DNA from: an uncultured Eubacteriales bacterium
GTDB taxonomy: Bacteria > Bacillota > Clostridia > Christensenellales > Borkfalkiaceae
Length of the DNA stretch: 34,447 nucleotides
Direction of reading: 5' to 3'
NCBI GenBank assembly: GCA_949747905.1
Contig: CATKEF010000049.1
Coordinates: 1 to 34,447, forward strand
The notes under the pieces were generated by a model. The model had not been told where the DNA came from. It did not search any database and saw only the letters and a program-made list of their open reading frames with translations. How positions within the stretch are numbered: the stretch's first letter is position 1; each line of letters begins with the position of its first letter. A program made the translations under genes and the position numbers. Shown here piece by piece: positions 1 to 7,254 of the stretch.

Positions 1-40
1 GCTCAACATGACAGAGTGAATCGCTACATGACAGAGTGAA
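1..40. repeat. Short 20-bp tandem repeat
   Basis: A 15-bp unit (acatgacagagtgaa) occurs at 6-20 and again, identically, at 26-40, so the period is 20 bp. The unit resembles the outer arm of the palindromic intergenic element found elsewhere in the window. The array may continue to the left of the window. Confidence 0.6.
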
Positions 41-121
41 GCACACAACGCGACTTCTAAGTCTTCCAGAGCCGTCTGCTATTTTATTTCCGAGATTTTT
101 GTCGTCCAAAGCGGGGTTCTC

Positions 122-167
122 GTCATCCCGAGGCTTGCCGAGGGACCCTTCGCCGGCTCAGGGTGAC
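122..167. repeat. Palindromic intergenic element, copy 1 (46 bp)
   Basis: The outer arms GTCATCCCGAG and CTCAGGGTGAC are imperfect inverse complements. The centre (CCGAGGGACCCTTCG) is itself nearly palindromic, so the copy could fold as one long hairpin. The same design recurs at 350, 7033, 17997, 18159, 18421, 34231 and 34308. Confidence 0.75.
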
Positions 168-349
168 AAGAGAGTTGCACAATGTAACAAGAGAGGCATT
201 CATGTGATATGAAAGAAGCTCGGCAACCTATTCCATGTCAGTTCGAGCTCATTACAAAAGCAACTTGTCATTTTGAGCAATTCTTTTCATTACAAAAGTA
301 ACTTATCATTCCGTTTTCCCATTACCGTCATTCCGAGTTGCTTATTACC

Positions 350-401
350 GTCATTCCGAGCGTAGCGAGGAACCTGCCCCTTCGGCAAGCCTCAGGGTGA
401 C
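350..401. repeat. Palindromic intergenic element, copy 2 (52 bp)
   Basis: The left arm is GTCATTCCGAG followed by cgtagcgagg. The right arm ends in CTCAGGGTGAC. It is 6 bp longer than copy 1 because of extra bases in the centre. Confidence 0.7.
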
Positions 402-593
402 ATTGAACGCTCAGTGTAAGCCCTCACGGTGACAGAAGGCGCTCAATTTGACGGAAAGGTGAAAACTCAGAGTAACAAGAAATACATTGAGGGTGGCAAA
501 AACATTATTCCGCACGAAATGAGGAATCCCTTTGAAAAGTTCCGAGGTTGCCGTAAAATGCATAATTTTGTAAATTCTGGCAAAAATATTAAT

Positions 594-851
594 ATGATAA
601 AGGCAAACCAGACAATAAATTCCATTAAAGAAACGGTTAAAACTCTCAGCGGTAAAGACGTCAGCGTTAAGCTCAATCTCGGGCGAAATAAATTCGTTAC
701 GTTTCCAGCTGTAATAAACGGAATATATCCGTCGCTTTTTACGGTAAATCCGTTCGATAAAAGTTTTCTCGGAAAGACTGCGTATTCCTATTCGGAAATT
801 CTTTGCGGTAGGGTGCGTATAGCGGCGATTGAAAAAAGTTCCGAAATGTAA
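594..851 (+). CDS. veg: Veg family protein
   Basis: Small protein of 85 residues in the Veg family, known in Bacillus subtilis as a highly expressed vegetative protein implicated in stimulating biofilm gene expression. Recognisable family features are the beta-rich core with GKDVSVKLNLGRNK, the YPSLFTV segment and the SYSYSEIL-like motif (here AYSYSEIL) near the C-terminus. The frame is open further upstream (ATGs at 429 and 558), but the earlier start would translate repeat DNA, and 594 gives the usual length and about 20 residues before the conserved GK. The Shine-Dalgarno site is weak. The following SPOCS gene and ispE are frequent neighbours of veg in Clostridia. Function in this organism is inferred only from family. 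Confidence 0.8.
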   Translation: MIKANQTINSIKETVKTLSGKDVSVKLNLGRNKFVTFPAVINGIYPSLFTVNPFDKSFLGKTAYSYSEILCGRVRIAAIEKSSEM

Positions 852-910
852 TAATGGCGGAAGGTGCGGCATAATATAACTCTGTAACCGAAGTTGGCGG
901 GAGGGTAATT

Positions 911-2383
911 ATGTCAATCAACGTACAGGAACAATCGGGAACTTATACGCGGCAGGTGGCTGCGCTCAAAACCCAGACGATGGTAGAAATCAAATTTTCC
1001 GTTCAGGATGCGACCGAGGTCGTTGCGGTTGAGCCGCAGATTTCTCTGAGCTCGTGCGAGGTCTCCTCGGGCAGAGTGAATTTCGGAGGAAGACTTGTCT
1101 GTACTGCCGTATATACCGACGGCGAAGGAAAACTCTGCCGTGTACAGAAAGGTGCCGAATTTTCTCATTATATAGACGACGACAGGCTTGCGCCCGCTCA
1201 AAGCGGCGACTGTATGCTTGTCTGCGAACGTTGCCGTCTTAAAAGAGACGGGTCCGCCTGGGTGGCTGTTGTAATCGTAAGCGCGGAAATTTCCGTGTTT
1301 GACAGCGCTTCGAGGAATTATCTTACAGGAATTGACGGAGCGGTATGCAAAACCGACGGCGTAAAGCTTCTTTCTATGGTTAATTTCTCGGGAGAAAGCG
1401 ACGTCGACGACGATTTCGACTGCGCTGCGGAAGATGTTCTTATTCCTTCGGCACAAGCGCTTGTGCTCGATTGTAATGTGCGTGCAGGCGTTGTCGAGGT
1501 GAACGGAGAAATCTACCTTACCTTGCTTGCTGTTCGCGACGGTTCCCCCGTCAGTCTTGACAGAACGGTTCCGTTCAGATGCGAACTGACCTGCGACGAG
1601 GCGCTTTTGTCTCGCAGAGCTTTCTGTCGTGCGGAAATCAAAAATATGAACGTAAATTGCAAGGTGAACGAAGAGCGGGGCAAATGCGACGTTGAATTCA
1701 ATGCCACGCTCGGTTTTGCCGGAAGATTTTACGAGGAGGAGGAAATACCCCTCGTGACGGACGCTTTCGGCAGAGAAAACGAAGTCGTTCTTGCGTTTGC
1801 AGAGGAATGCACCCGTACGGATACCGATATTAAAGTTTATTCGGAGCGCGTCAGCGGGCTTTGCGCGGCGAAAGCCAAGCTCGACTACACCTGCGCGTTC
1901 CTTGCGGCGGCTCTGCCGAGAGCGGAATATTCCCGTACGCACGAAGGAATAGAGGGAAGCATTACCGCTACGTTACTTTACGAACAGGCGGGGGAAGTGC
2001 ATTCGACGGAAGTCAATATGCCGTTCGCGGTCAAACTTTCGGGTCTTTCGGAAAACTGCAAAACCGTTTCGGCGGCTGTTTGCGGTATGAGTATGCGTCA
2101 GCGCGCTGAAGGCGAATGCGAAGCCGAAGCGTCGCTTAAAATAACGGCTGCGGACGGCGAATCTTACACGGTGAAATACGTTGCTTCGGCAACCGAAGGC
2201 GAGCCGATAAAATGTTCGGACAGTGCCGTCAGCGTGTACATACCCGCCGCGGGCGACGGGCTTTGGGAAACGGCGAAGAGACTTTCGGAAAGTCCCGAAA
2301 ATATTCGTTCGTCAAATCCCGATTTGAACTTCCCTTTGACGGGTAAAGAGAGGATTCTCATATATCGTCCCAAACAGGCTTGA
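911..2383 (+). CDS. SPOCS (DUF3794) protein with C-terminal LysM-like domain
   Basis: A 490-residue protein with the architecture of Clostridia proteins carrying several SPOCS/DUF3794 modules and a terminal LysM. The first module is visible at about 35-120, with an RVNFGGRL strand followed by YTDGEGKLCRV and the FSHYID motif; further modules occupy about 170-270 and 310-420. The C-terminal 45 residues (GDGLWETAKRLSESPENI through NPDL and RILIYRP) match a LysM in outline but are degenerate. SPOCS domains occur in spore coat and cortex morphogenetic proteins, so a sporulation role is likely but unproven. A good Shine-Dalgarno site (gggagggt) precedes the ATG. It lies 59 bp after veg and is followed by a strong terminator. 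Confidence 0.85.
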   Translation: MSINVQEQSGTYTRQVAALKTQTMVEIKFSVQDATEVVAVEPQISLSSCEVSSGRVNFGGRLVCTAVYTDGEGKLCRVQKGAEFSHYIDDDRLAPAQSGDCMLVCERCRLKRDGSAWVAVVIVSAEISVFDSASRNYLTGIDGAVCKTDGVKLLSMVNFSGESDVDDDFDCAAEDVLIPSAQALVLDCNVRAGVVEVNGEIYLTLLAVRDGSPVSLDRTVPFRCELTCDEALLSRRAFCRAEIKNMNVNCKVNEERGKCDVEFNATLGFAGRFYEEEEIPLVTDAFGRENEVVLAFAEECTRTDTDIKVYSERVSGLCAAKAKLDYTCAFLAAALPRAEYSRTHEGIEGSITATLLYEQAGEVHSTEVNMPFAVKLSGLSENCKTVSAAVCGMSMRQRAEGECEAEASLKITAADGESYTVKYVASATEGEPIKCSDSAVSVYIPAAGDGLWETAKRLSESPENIRSSNPDLNFPLTGKERILIYRPKQA

Positions 2384-2389
2384 TAAATA

Positions 2390-2429
2390 AACCGCGCCCC
2401 GCAAATCTGCGGGGCGCGGTTATAATTTT
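2390..2429 (+). terminator. Rho-independent terminator after the SPOCS gene
   Basis: Perfect 13-bp GC-rich stem (2390-2402 with 2409-2421), 6-nt loop, then a T-rich tail. Confidence 0.9.
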
Positions 2430-2552
2430 ATCCTTTGCTGTTTTGCCGTTTGCCGTAAAAACTATTCGGCTTTTTTATCGTCCCGAGCGCTCTTGTCACC
2501 TGTTTTTTGTCGCTCTGAGCGCTCTATTGTTACCGTGAGGGTTTGCATTTCC

Positions 2553-2577
2553 GTCATCCTGAGGTTTGCCGAAGGTG
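2553..2577. repeat. Partial palindromic element (left arm)
   Basis: GTCATCCTGAG followed by gtttgccgaagg, a left half of the intergenic element. The 2478-2550 stretch just before it holds further single-arm fragments such as gtcccgagcgctc and gctctgagcgctc. Confidence 0.55.
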
Positions 2578-2617
2578 CTAATTTTTATGTGTCGGACTTT
2601 TAACTTTTAAAAATCGA

Positions 2618-2646
2618 TTGAAAAGCGCATAAATAAGTGCTATAAT
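2618..2646 (+). promoter_or_regulatory. Sigma-A-type promoter of ispE, predicted leaderless
   Basis: TTGAAA at 2618-2623, a 17-bp spacer and TATAAT at 2641-2646. Only six bases separate the -10 box from the ispE ATG, so transcription should begin at or next to the start codon. No Shine-Dalgarno sequence is present. Confidence 0.8.
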
Positions 2647-2652
2647 GTATTT

Positions 2653-3495
2653 ATGGGCGTGCGCGTCAAAGCATATGCAAAACTCAATCTTACACTTGCT
2701 ATTACAGGCGTCGAAGGCGGCTATCATACGCTTGACAGTTTGGTCTGTTCTTTGGACATATATGATTTAATCAAAATGTCCAAAAGAAAAGATAATCTTG
2801 TCGGCATAAGTATGCACGGATGCGGGAGCGAGACGATTGAGTTCGAAAGCAATAACGCGGTCAAAGCTGCGGAAAGTTATATCGGGGCTTTCGGAACGCA
2901 CGGGGTGGATATAGAGATATTCAAAAATATCCCGCTCGGCGCGGGACTGGGCGGTTCTTCGGCGGACGCCGCGGGGGTTCTTCGCGGAATGTCGAAACTC
3001 TACGGTTCGGGTAGCGAACGCGAATTAAAAGCTATGGCGGATACTCTCGGCAGCGATACCGGATATATGCTGTCGGGAGGATATGCACGGCTTACGGGCA
3101 GAGGAGAGAAAGTATGTGCGATAGACTGCAAAAGCAGGTTGCATTTTTTGCTTTTGTTGCCTCCGGACGGCGTTTCCACTGCGGAATGCTATAAACTGTA
3201 CGATGAAATGCCGATGCCGCATAAATCGCGCGAAGAAGCTGTCGTGGCGCTTTGCGAGGGTAATCTCGCGGTGCTTGGCGAAAGCCTATGCAATTCACTG
3301 TATGAGCCTGCGTGCAGGCTGAACGGGAACATAAAAACGGCGTACGAAGAACTGTCGGCTTTTTCTCCTTTGGGAGTGAATATGACGGGTTCGGGCAGCT
3401 GCGTTTACGCGCTTTTCGAGAATGCGGAATATTGCGCCTGGGCTAAGAGCCGCTATCGCGGAAAGTTTAAAATTATTCAGACAAAAACGGTTTAA
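2653..3495 (+). CDS. ispE: 4-diphosphocytidyl-2-C-methyl-D-erythritol kinase
   Basis: GHMP-family kinase of 280 residues, the usual IspE length. It phosphorylates CDP-methylerythritol in the cytosolic MEP pathway for isoprenoid precursors. The N-terminal KAYAKLNLTL strand, the ATP-binding GHMP motif PLGAGLGGSSADAAG at about 96-110, and the C-terminal glycine-rich NMTGSGSCVYALF motif are all present. The start is fixed by the promoter: the ATG is six bases after a consensus -10 box and there is no ribosome binding site, so a leaderless transcript is predicted. The next gene follows after 9 bp with its own strong Shine-Dalgarno site, suggesting cotranscription. Confidence 0.93.
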   Translation: MGVRVKAYAKLNLTLAITGVEGGYHTLDSLVCSLDIYDLIKMSKRKDNLVGISMHGCGSETIEFESNNAVKAAESYIGAFGTHGVDIEIFKNIPLGAGLGGSSADAAGVLRGMSKLYGSGSERELKAMADTLGSDTGYMLSGGYARLTGRGEKVCAIDCKSRLHFLLLLPPDGVSTAECYKLYDEMPMPHKSREEAVVALCEGNLAVLGESLCNSLYEPACRLNGNIKTAYEELSAFSPLGVNMTGSGSCVYALFENAEYCAWAKSRYRGKFKIIQTKTV

Positions 3496-3504
3496 GGAGT
3501 TATT

Positions 3505-4410
3505 ATGGCGGAAGAGAGACTGATTGACGACGACAAGGACAAAAAGTACAAAATACGTAAAAACGCCGACGGCGAAGACGAATTGTATATAGACGATACG
3601 GAAGAAGAAACGGTTCAGGAAGAGGTGAATTTCCTTGTGCCCGAAGCGGAAGAGGACGACGAGGAAGCCGCTGTAATGACGCCCGAGCAGCTTGCGGCGC
3701 GCGAGCGCGCCAAAGCCGAGGCTGAGGAGAAGAGGCTCAAAGCCGTTCGTGAGAACAGAGCGCATGCCGAGGAGGCGTATGCGAATGGGGATTTCGACGG
3801 AGCGTTTTATTATGCCGAACAGGCGATAGGGCTTGACGGCGAAGACGGTTCTCTCTATTGTCTGGCATTGAAAGCCGTAACGCGCAACTTTACCGATTTT
3901 TCACGCGCGGAAGAGTGTTCCGCAGCGGCAAACGGTGTGTTGCGCTTTGCCGCCGACGCCGATAAGACGGCGCTTGCCGAGTCGGCGTGCGGTCTTAAAG
4001 AGCGTAAAGCGCAACTTGAAACGGAAGCGGAAAATCTTGCGGTGGAAAACGAAGCGAAGAAAAGCGAACGTCGCGTCTTGTTTATGGAAAAACGCAGAAA
4101 AGCAATAATATTTACCGCAGTAGCGGTTATACCATGCGTTATATTTGCCGCGCTTGCCGTTTATTTCGCAAGCGTCATGTTCGCGGAACTGGACTACACC
4201 AATCAGATACTTACCTTTGTGTTTGCAGGGCTCGCCGCCGTCGCGTTTATCGTAAGCATTTTTGCTTTGAAAGCATTATGGAAGTCGTGCCGGAACGTAA
4301 AACTGAACGAGAAAAACAGTTCGACGAAACTGGGGCGCGAATACGAAAAGAAGCGCGCCGAAATCAGACTTATCAATGAAACGGAAGAAGCGTTTAAGGT
4401 CGTTGTATGA
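3505..4410 (+). CDS. Acidic N-terminal, two-helix membrane protein of unknown function
   Basis: Unrecognised 301-residue protein. Residues 1-60 are highly acidic (many Asp and Glu). About 62-85 is an Ala/Glu/Lys/Arg-rich predicted coiled coil, and about 90-130 looks like one TPR-type helical pair (AEEAYANGDFDGAFYYAEQA). Two hydrophobic segments lie at about 199-222 and 232-254, followed by a basic C-terminal tail. It has a good Shine-Dalgarno site (aaggagt). The stop codon overlaps the ATG of the cysteine desulfurase (ATGA), so the two are translationally coupled. No enzymatic motif is visible, and a link to Fe-S or sulfur metabolism would be inference from coupling alone. Confidence 0.75.
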   Translation: MAEERLIDDDKDKKYKIRKNADGEDELYIDDTEEETVQEEVNFLVPEAEEDDEEAAVMTPEQLAARERAKAEAEEKRLKAVRENRAHAEEAYANGDFDGAFYYAEQAIGLDGEDGSLYCLALKAVTRNFTDFSRAEECSAAANGVLRFAADADKTALAESACGLKERKAQLETEAENLAVENEAKKSERRVLFMEKRRKAIIFTAVAVIPCVIFAALAVYFASVMFAELDYTNQILTFVFAGLAAVAFIVSIFALKALWKSCRNVKLNEKNSSTKLGREYEKKRAEIRLINETEEAFKVVV

Positions 4411-5537
4411 TTTATCTTGACAACGCCGCAACGACGCCCGTCGACGGTGACGTTTTGGAAGCGATGTTGCCGTATATGACAAATGATTTCGGCAACCCGC
4501 AGTCTCAGCATTCGGCAGGCAGAACAGCCGCCAACGCCGTTGTCGCTGCGCGCGATAAAATAGCGCATATATCGGGGTGTATGCCCGAAGAAGTGTATTT
4601 TGTTTCGGGCGGAACTGAGGCGGGTAATACTGCGCTCAAAGGCGTTTGCGCCGCACATAAGAAGGGACATATAGTTGTTTCCGCGTTAGAGCACCCCTCG
4701 GTGACAGAGAGTGCGGAGGATATGCGGAAATTCGGATTCGATTTAACCGTCGTTTATCCCGATAACCGCGGCATAGTAAGCCCTCAATCGGTTTTTAAAG
4801 CTATGCGCGAGGATACCGTATTTTGCGCCGTAATGGCTGCAAATAACGAAGTCGGTACGGTACAGCCCGTACAGGCAATCGGCGACGAGTGCAAAAAGCG
4901 GGGAATATTCTTCTATTGCGATTGCGTTCAGTCTGCGGGGTGTATGCCTTTCCCTACCGCGCATTGCGACGCTCTGGCTTTTTCCGCGCATAAGATTTAC
5001 GGTCCGAAAGGTATAGGCGCGCTGTATGTAAAAAGCGGCGCGAATATATCGCGACTGATATCGGGAGGGATGCAGGAGCGCGGTTTTCGCGGCGGTACGC
5101 TTAATGCCGCCGCCGTTGTTGGGCTTGCCGCGGCGCTTGAAAAAGCCGTCGGAGAAAGAGAGCGCAACAACGCTCATATTCTTTCGCTTCGTGAGCGTTT
5201 TATCGGCAGAGTGCTTTCGGAAATCGAAGGCGTTCGTCTTAACGGTGACAGGGAGCTTCGCGTGCCGTCCAATGCGAATATGTCTTTCGACGGTTGCGAA
5301 GGAGAAAATATTCTTTTTCTGCTCGATTTGAACGGAATAGCCGTATCGACGGGTTCCGCGTGTTCCGCAGGCGCCGTAACTCCTTCCGGGGTGTTGCTCT
5401 CTATGGGGTTTTCCGAGGAGCGGGCAAAATCCGCGGTGAGATTTACGTTCGGGAAATATAATACGGATAAAGACGTGGACGAAGCCGTAGAGGCGTTGAA
5501 ACGGTCCGTAAACAAAATAAGGTCGGTCGGTAAATAA
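4407..5537 (+). CDS. Cysteine desulfurase (NifS/IscS-type aminotransferase class V)
   Basis: PLP enzyme of 376 residues that converts cysteine to alanine and a protein-bound persulfide for Fe-S cluster or tRNA thiolation pathways. Visible landmarks are the N-terminal YLDNAATTP, the SGGTEAGN phosphate-binding turn, EHPSV with the ring-stacking His, AANNEVGTVQP, the Schiff-base Lys196 in SAHKIYGPKG, and the mobile catalytic Cys319 in STGSACSAG. The catalytic loop is of the group I NifS/IscS type. No nifU/iscU or thiI gene lies next to it, so its sulfur acceptor is unknown. It overlaps the upstream membrane protein by 4 bp and is followed by a strong terminator. Confidence 0.92.
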   Translation: MIYLDNAATTPVDGDVLEAMLPYMTNDFGNPQSQHSAGRTAANAVVAARDKIAHISGCMPEEVYFVSGGTEAGNTALKGVCAAHKKGHIVVSALEHPSVTESAEDMRKFGFDLTVVYPDNRGIVSPQSVFKAMREDTVFCAVMAANNEVGTVQPVQAIGDECKKRGIFFYCDCVQSAGCMPFPTAHCDALAFSAHKIYGPKGIGALYVKSGANISRLISGGMQERGFRGGTLNAAAVVGLAAALEKAVGERERNNAHILSLRERFIGRVLSEIEGVRLNGDRELRVPSNANMSFDGCEGENILFLLDLNGIAVSTGSACSAGAVTPSGVLLSMGFSEERAKSAVRFTFGKYNTDKDVDEAVEALKRSVNKIRSVGK

Positions 5538-5539
5538 AC

Positions 5540-5573
5540 CGGCGCCGCATGTAAATGCGGCGCCGATGTTTTT
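5540..5573 (+). terminator. Rho-independent terminator after cysteine desulfurase
   Basis: Perfect 11-bp stem (5540-5550 with 5555-5565), 4-nt loop and a T-rich run. It begins 3 bp after the stop codon. A second, weaker 7-bp hairpin (5590-5607) follows and could serve the converging spm transcript. Confidence 0.88.
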
Positions 5574-5783
5574 TATAAAACAGAAACGACGCAAACCGGA
5601 GTTTGCGCCGCCTCTATATGATAAGGGGGAAAAATGATAAGCTATGTATGAGGTAAACCGCGCTTGCTGTTTACATTTATAATTATATACAAAAGGGGAA
5701 AAAAGTAAAACAAAATAAATAAAAAAATTTTCTTGTCCGAATAATTATTTTGCCATAACAAAATTTGAAAAAAACTTACAACT
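5574..5783. other. AT-rich convergent intergenic gap
   Basis: The gap between the converging cysteine desulfurase and spmB contains a 7-bp hairpin at 5590-5607 and another at 5653-5674 (GTAAAC and GTTTAC arms with an inner GC pair match). Two purine-rich runs resembling ribosome binding sites (5624-5633 and 5692-5706) are also present. No coding region can be supported. Confidence 0.4.
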
Positions 5784-6287
5784 TCACATTATTCGACAAA
5801 GAAGGCAGGCAACTACCGTCGAAACGAGCGTTGCGAATAAAACTATCGCAATGGGCGCAGCGAGCTTTTTTGTTTTCAATCCGGCGAAATATACTGCGGA
5901 TATGTAAAAAACCGTTTCGGACGAGCCGAAGCATACGCAGGCGCATCTGGCAATATAGCTGTCAGCGCCGTATTCGTTGATGACTTCCGTAAGATATGCA
6001 AGCGAACCGCTACCCGAAAAAGGCTTTATAAGAATAAGTCTCGTCAATTCGGGCGGAACTCCCAGAAACGAAAAAAACGGCGAAAGCAGTTTTGTAAGCG
6101 CGTCGGAAAGTCCCGATATTTCGAATAATTCGCACATCATGAAAATTGCGGCGAGACAGGGAATAAGCGAGAAAGTAAATTTAACCGCGTCGGATACCCC
6201 TGCGGAAAACTCGTCGTAAATTTTTACTTTTCTGAATGCGGCAAAGCCGAAAACGGTTATGAAAACGACGGGAATTATATACGCCAA
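5784..6287 (-). CDS. spmB: Spore maturation protein B
   Basis: Membrane protein of 167 residues in the SpmB/nucleoside-recognition (gate) domain family. In B. subtilis SpmA and SpmB act in the developing spore and are needed for full core dehydration. Typical sequence landmarks are the PCLAAIFMM segment, the LIKPFSGSGSLA stretch, the YGADSYIAR motif and GSSETVFYI, which corresponds to the family GSTDTTFYI motif. The gene overlaps the 3' end of spmA by 13 bp, showing tight coupling. Hydrophobic segments run nearly end to end. Confidence 0.9.
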   Translation of the reverse strand: MAYIIPVVFITVFGFAAFRKVKIYDEFSAGVSDAVKFTFSLIPCLAAIFMMCELFEISGLSDALTKLLSPFFSFLGVPPELTRLILIKPFSGSGSLAYLTEVINEYGADSYIARCACVCFGSSETVFYISAVYFAGLKTKKLAAPIAIVLFATLVSTVVACLLCRIM

Positions 6288-6829
6288 AGTTTATGCCCCA
6301 GAATATATAAAGTTACTGCTGCAATCGTGGAGATTGCGGTACATATGAGCGAGGGAAGAAAAATATCCGCGGCAGCAATGCTGCCTGCGCTCGCTCTGAG
6401 CGTTATCACGGTTGTGGGTATTATCTGAATGGAAGTCGCGTTAATAACGAACAGGAGTTTCTGCGCGTAACGATTGCCGTCTTTTTCGAGTTCGGAAACG
6501 GCTTTCACCGCATACGGCGTAGCCGCGCCGCCTATACCTATGACGTTGCACGAAAGATTCATCGCCAAGTTTTCGCATGCGGCTTCGTTTTCCGTTCTGA
6601 AAAGTTTTTTGGAGAGCGGTTTCAACGCTTTTGCCGCGCCCTTTGACAGTCCGCTTTTTTCCGCAAGCCGAGAAAGCCCCATCCATACGGCGTAAATACA
6701 GAACAGGGTGAGCGCCGTCTTTGCGGAATTTTCCGCACCGTCCAGAAGCGCGGGCAACAGCTTGTCCGGCGCAGTGAACGTTATAATCAGCCCCGATAAA
6801 GCTACTACGACAGTGAAAATTATATTCAT
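6275..6829 (-). CDS. spmA: Spore maturation protein A
   Basis: SpmA-family membrane protein of 184 residues, close to the roughly 196 residues of the B. subtilis protein. The family motif with MNLSCNVIGIGGAATPYAVKA lies near residues 88-108, and NATSIQIIPTTVITLR follows. It is the first gene of a two-gene spmA-spmB unit. No Shine-Dalgarno site precedes the ATG. Instead, sequence resembling a sigma-E promoter lies immediately upstream with its -10 element ending five bases from the start codon. This fits mother-cell expression, but the regulation is inferred. Confidence 0.9.
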   Translation of the reverse strand: MNIIFTVVVALSGLIITFTAPDKLLPALLDGAENSAKTALTLFCIYAVWMGLSRLAEKSGLSKGAAKALKPLSKKLFRTENEAACENLAMNLSCNVIGIGGAATPYAVKAVSELEKDGNRYAQKLLFVINATSIQIIPTTVITLRASAGSIAAADIFLPSLICTAISTIAAVTLYILGHKLWRI

Positions 6830-6834
6830 AAAAT

Positions 6835-6863
6835 AATATACGCGCCATTAATTTGCGATATGC
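6835..6863 (-). promoter_or_regulatory. Sigma-E-like promoter of spmAB
   Basis: On the minus strand GCATATC is followed, after 14 bp, by CGTATATT. These match the sigma-E consensus (KMATATT, N14, CATACAHT) at 6 of 7 and 6 of 8 positions as I read them. The -10 ends five bases before the spmA ATG. Confidence 0.45.
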
Positions 6864-6907
6864 CGTCGCCGCCTATGTGCATATGCGTGTAAACGACGGA
6901 AAAAGAG

Positions 6908-6936
6908 GGAATTCCTCGGCTGTGCCTCGGAATGAC
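6908..6936. repeat. Half copy of palindromic element (right arm)
   Basis: GGAATTCCTCGG, then ctgtgc and CTCGGAATGAC, the right-hand half of the element without its partner arm. Confidence 0.6.
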
Positions 6937-7032
6937 AAAAAACCCGGAATGATGAGCTAGCCTTGAAAAGACAAAAGTCGGCGTTCCTCCGTGTCAATAC
7001 GAGCGTACCCCTTTTTTGAACGCACTTCATCT

Positions 7033-7078
7033 GTTACCCCGAGCGGAGCGAGGGGTTCCTCGCTAAACTCGGAAAGAC
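7033..7078. repeat. Palindromic intergenic element, full copy
   Basis: The arms GTTACCCCGAG and CTCGGAAAGAC are more degenerate than elsewhere. The centre GCGAGGGGTTCCTCGC remains a near-perfect palindrome. Confidence 0.6.
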
Positions 7079-7198
7079 AAAAAGCACGAAATGGCGATAA
7101 ACGGCTCGTAAAACCGAAAAGATGCTAAAAAATGATAACTAGTAATGAAATACGGCGCGGCAACAGGTAAATTTTCTTTTACCTTCGGGCGTATACGA

Positions 7199-7227
7199 TT
7201 TACTTTCACGCGCAAAAGTGCTATACT
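7199..7227 (+). promoter_or_regulatory. Promoter of metG
   Basis: TTTACT at 7199-7204, 17-bp spacer, TATACT at 7222-7227. The expected 5' leader is about 20 nt and contains the Shine-Dalgarno site AAGGAGG, so this gene is conventionally led. Confidence 0.65.
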
Positions 7228-7254
7228 TTTAAAAAACGTTTTTAAGGAGGCGTT

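Larger units (their letters stand above)
41..557. other. Gene-free region with intergenic repeats
   Basis: This stretch precedes veg and contains no convincing gene. It holds two full copies of the palindromic element (122-167 and 350-401) and fragments of the GTCATTCCGAG arm, for example at 327-337. Open frames running through it on either strand are low-complexity by-products of the repeats. Confidence 0.6.
6864..7198. other. Divergent spmA/metG intergenic gap with repeats
   Basis: The spacer contains one half-copy (6908-6936) and one full copy (7033-7078) of the palindromic element, separated by unrelated sequence. No T-box or other riboswitch architecture was recognised upstream of metG. 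Confidence 0.5.

Noticed and set aside
429..593. N-terminal extension of veg starting at 429 or 558
   Set aside because: It would translate repeat DNA and roughly double the family's normal N-terminus. The family core begins after the ATG at 594.
411..872. 153-codon open frame on the minus strand opposite veg
   Set aside because: It lies antisense to a recognised gene, has no ribosome binding site and shows no family features.
914..1942. 342-codon minus-strand open frame opposite the SPOCS gene
   Set aside because: It is an antisense frame produced by the codon usage of the SPOCS gene. No motif and no promoter were seen.
4743..5594. 283-codon minus-strand open frame opposite the cysteine desulfurase gene
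   Set aside because: The plus-strand enzyme is unmistakable, and the antisense frame runs through its terminator.
5634..5682. Tiny open frames of 5 and 12 codons in the spmB/desulfurase gap, one preceded by AAGGGGG
   Set aside because: They are too short to support, lie downstream of terminators on the plus strand and show no conserved feature.
6864..7254. T-box or SAM riboswitch upstream of metG
   Set aside because: No specifier, T-box sequence or antiterminator structure was recognised. The promoter lies only about 30 bp from the start codon.
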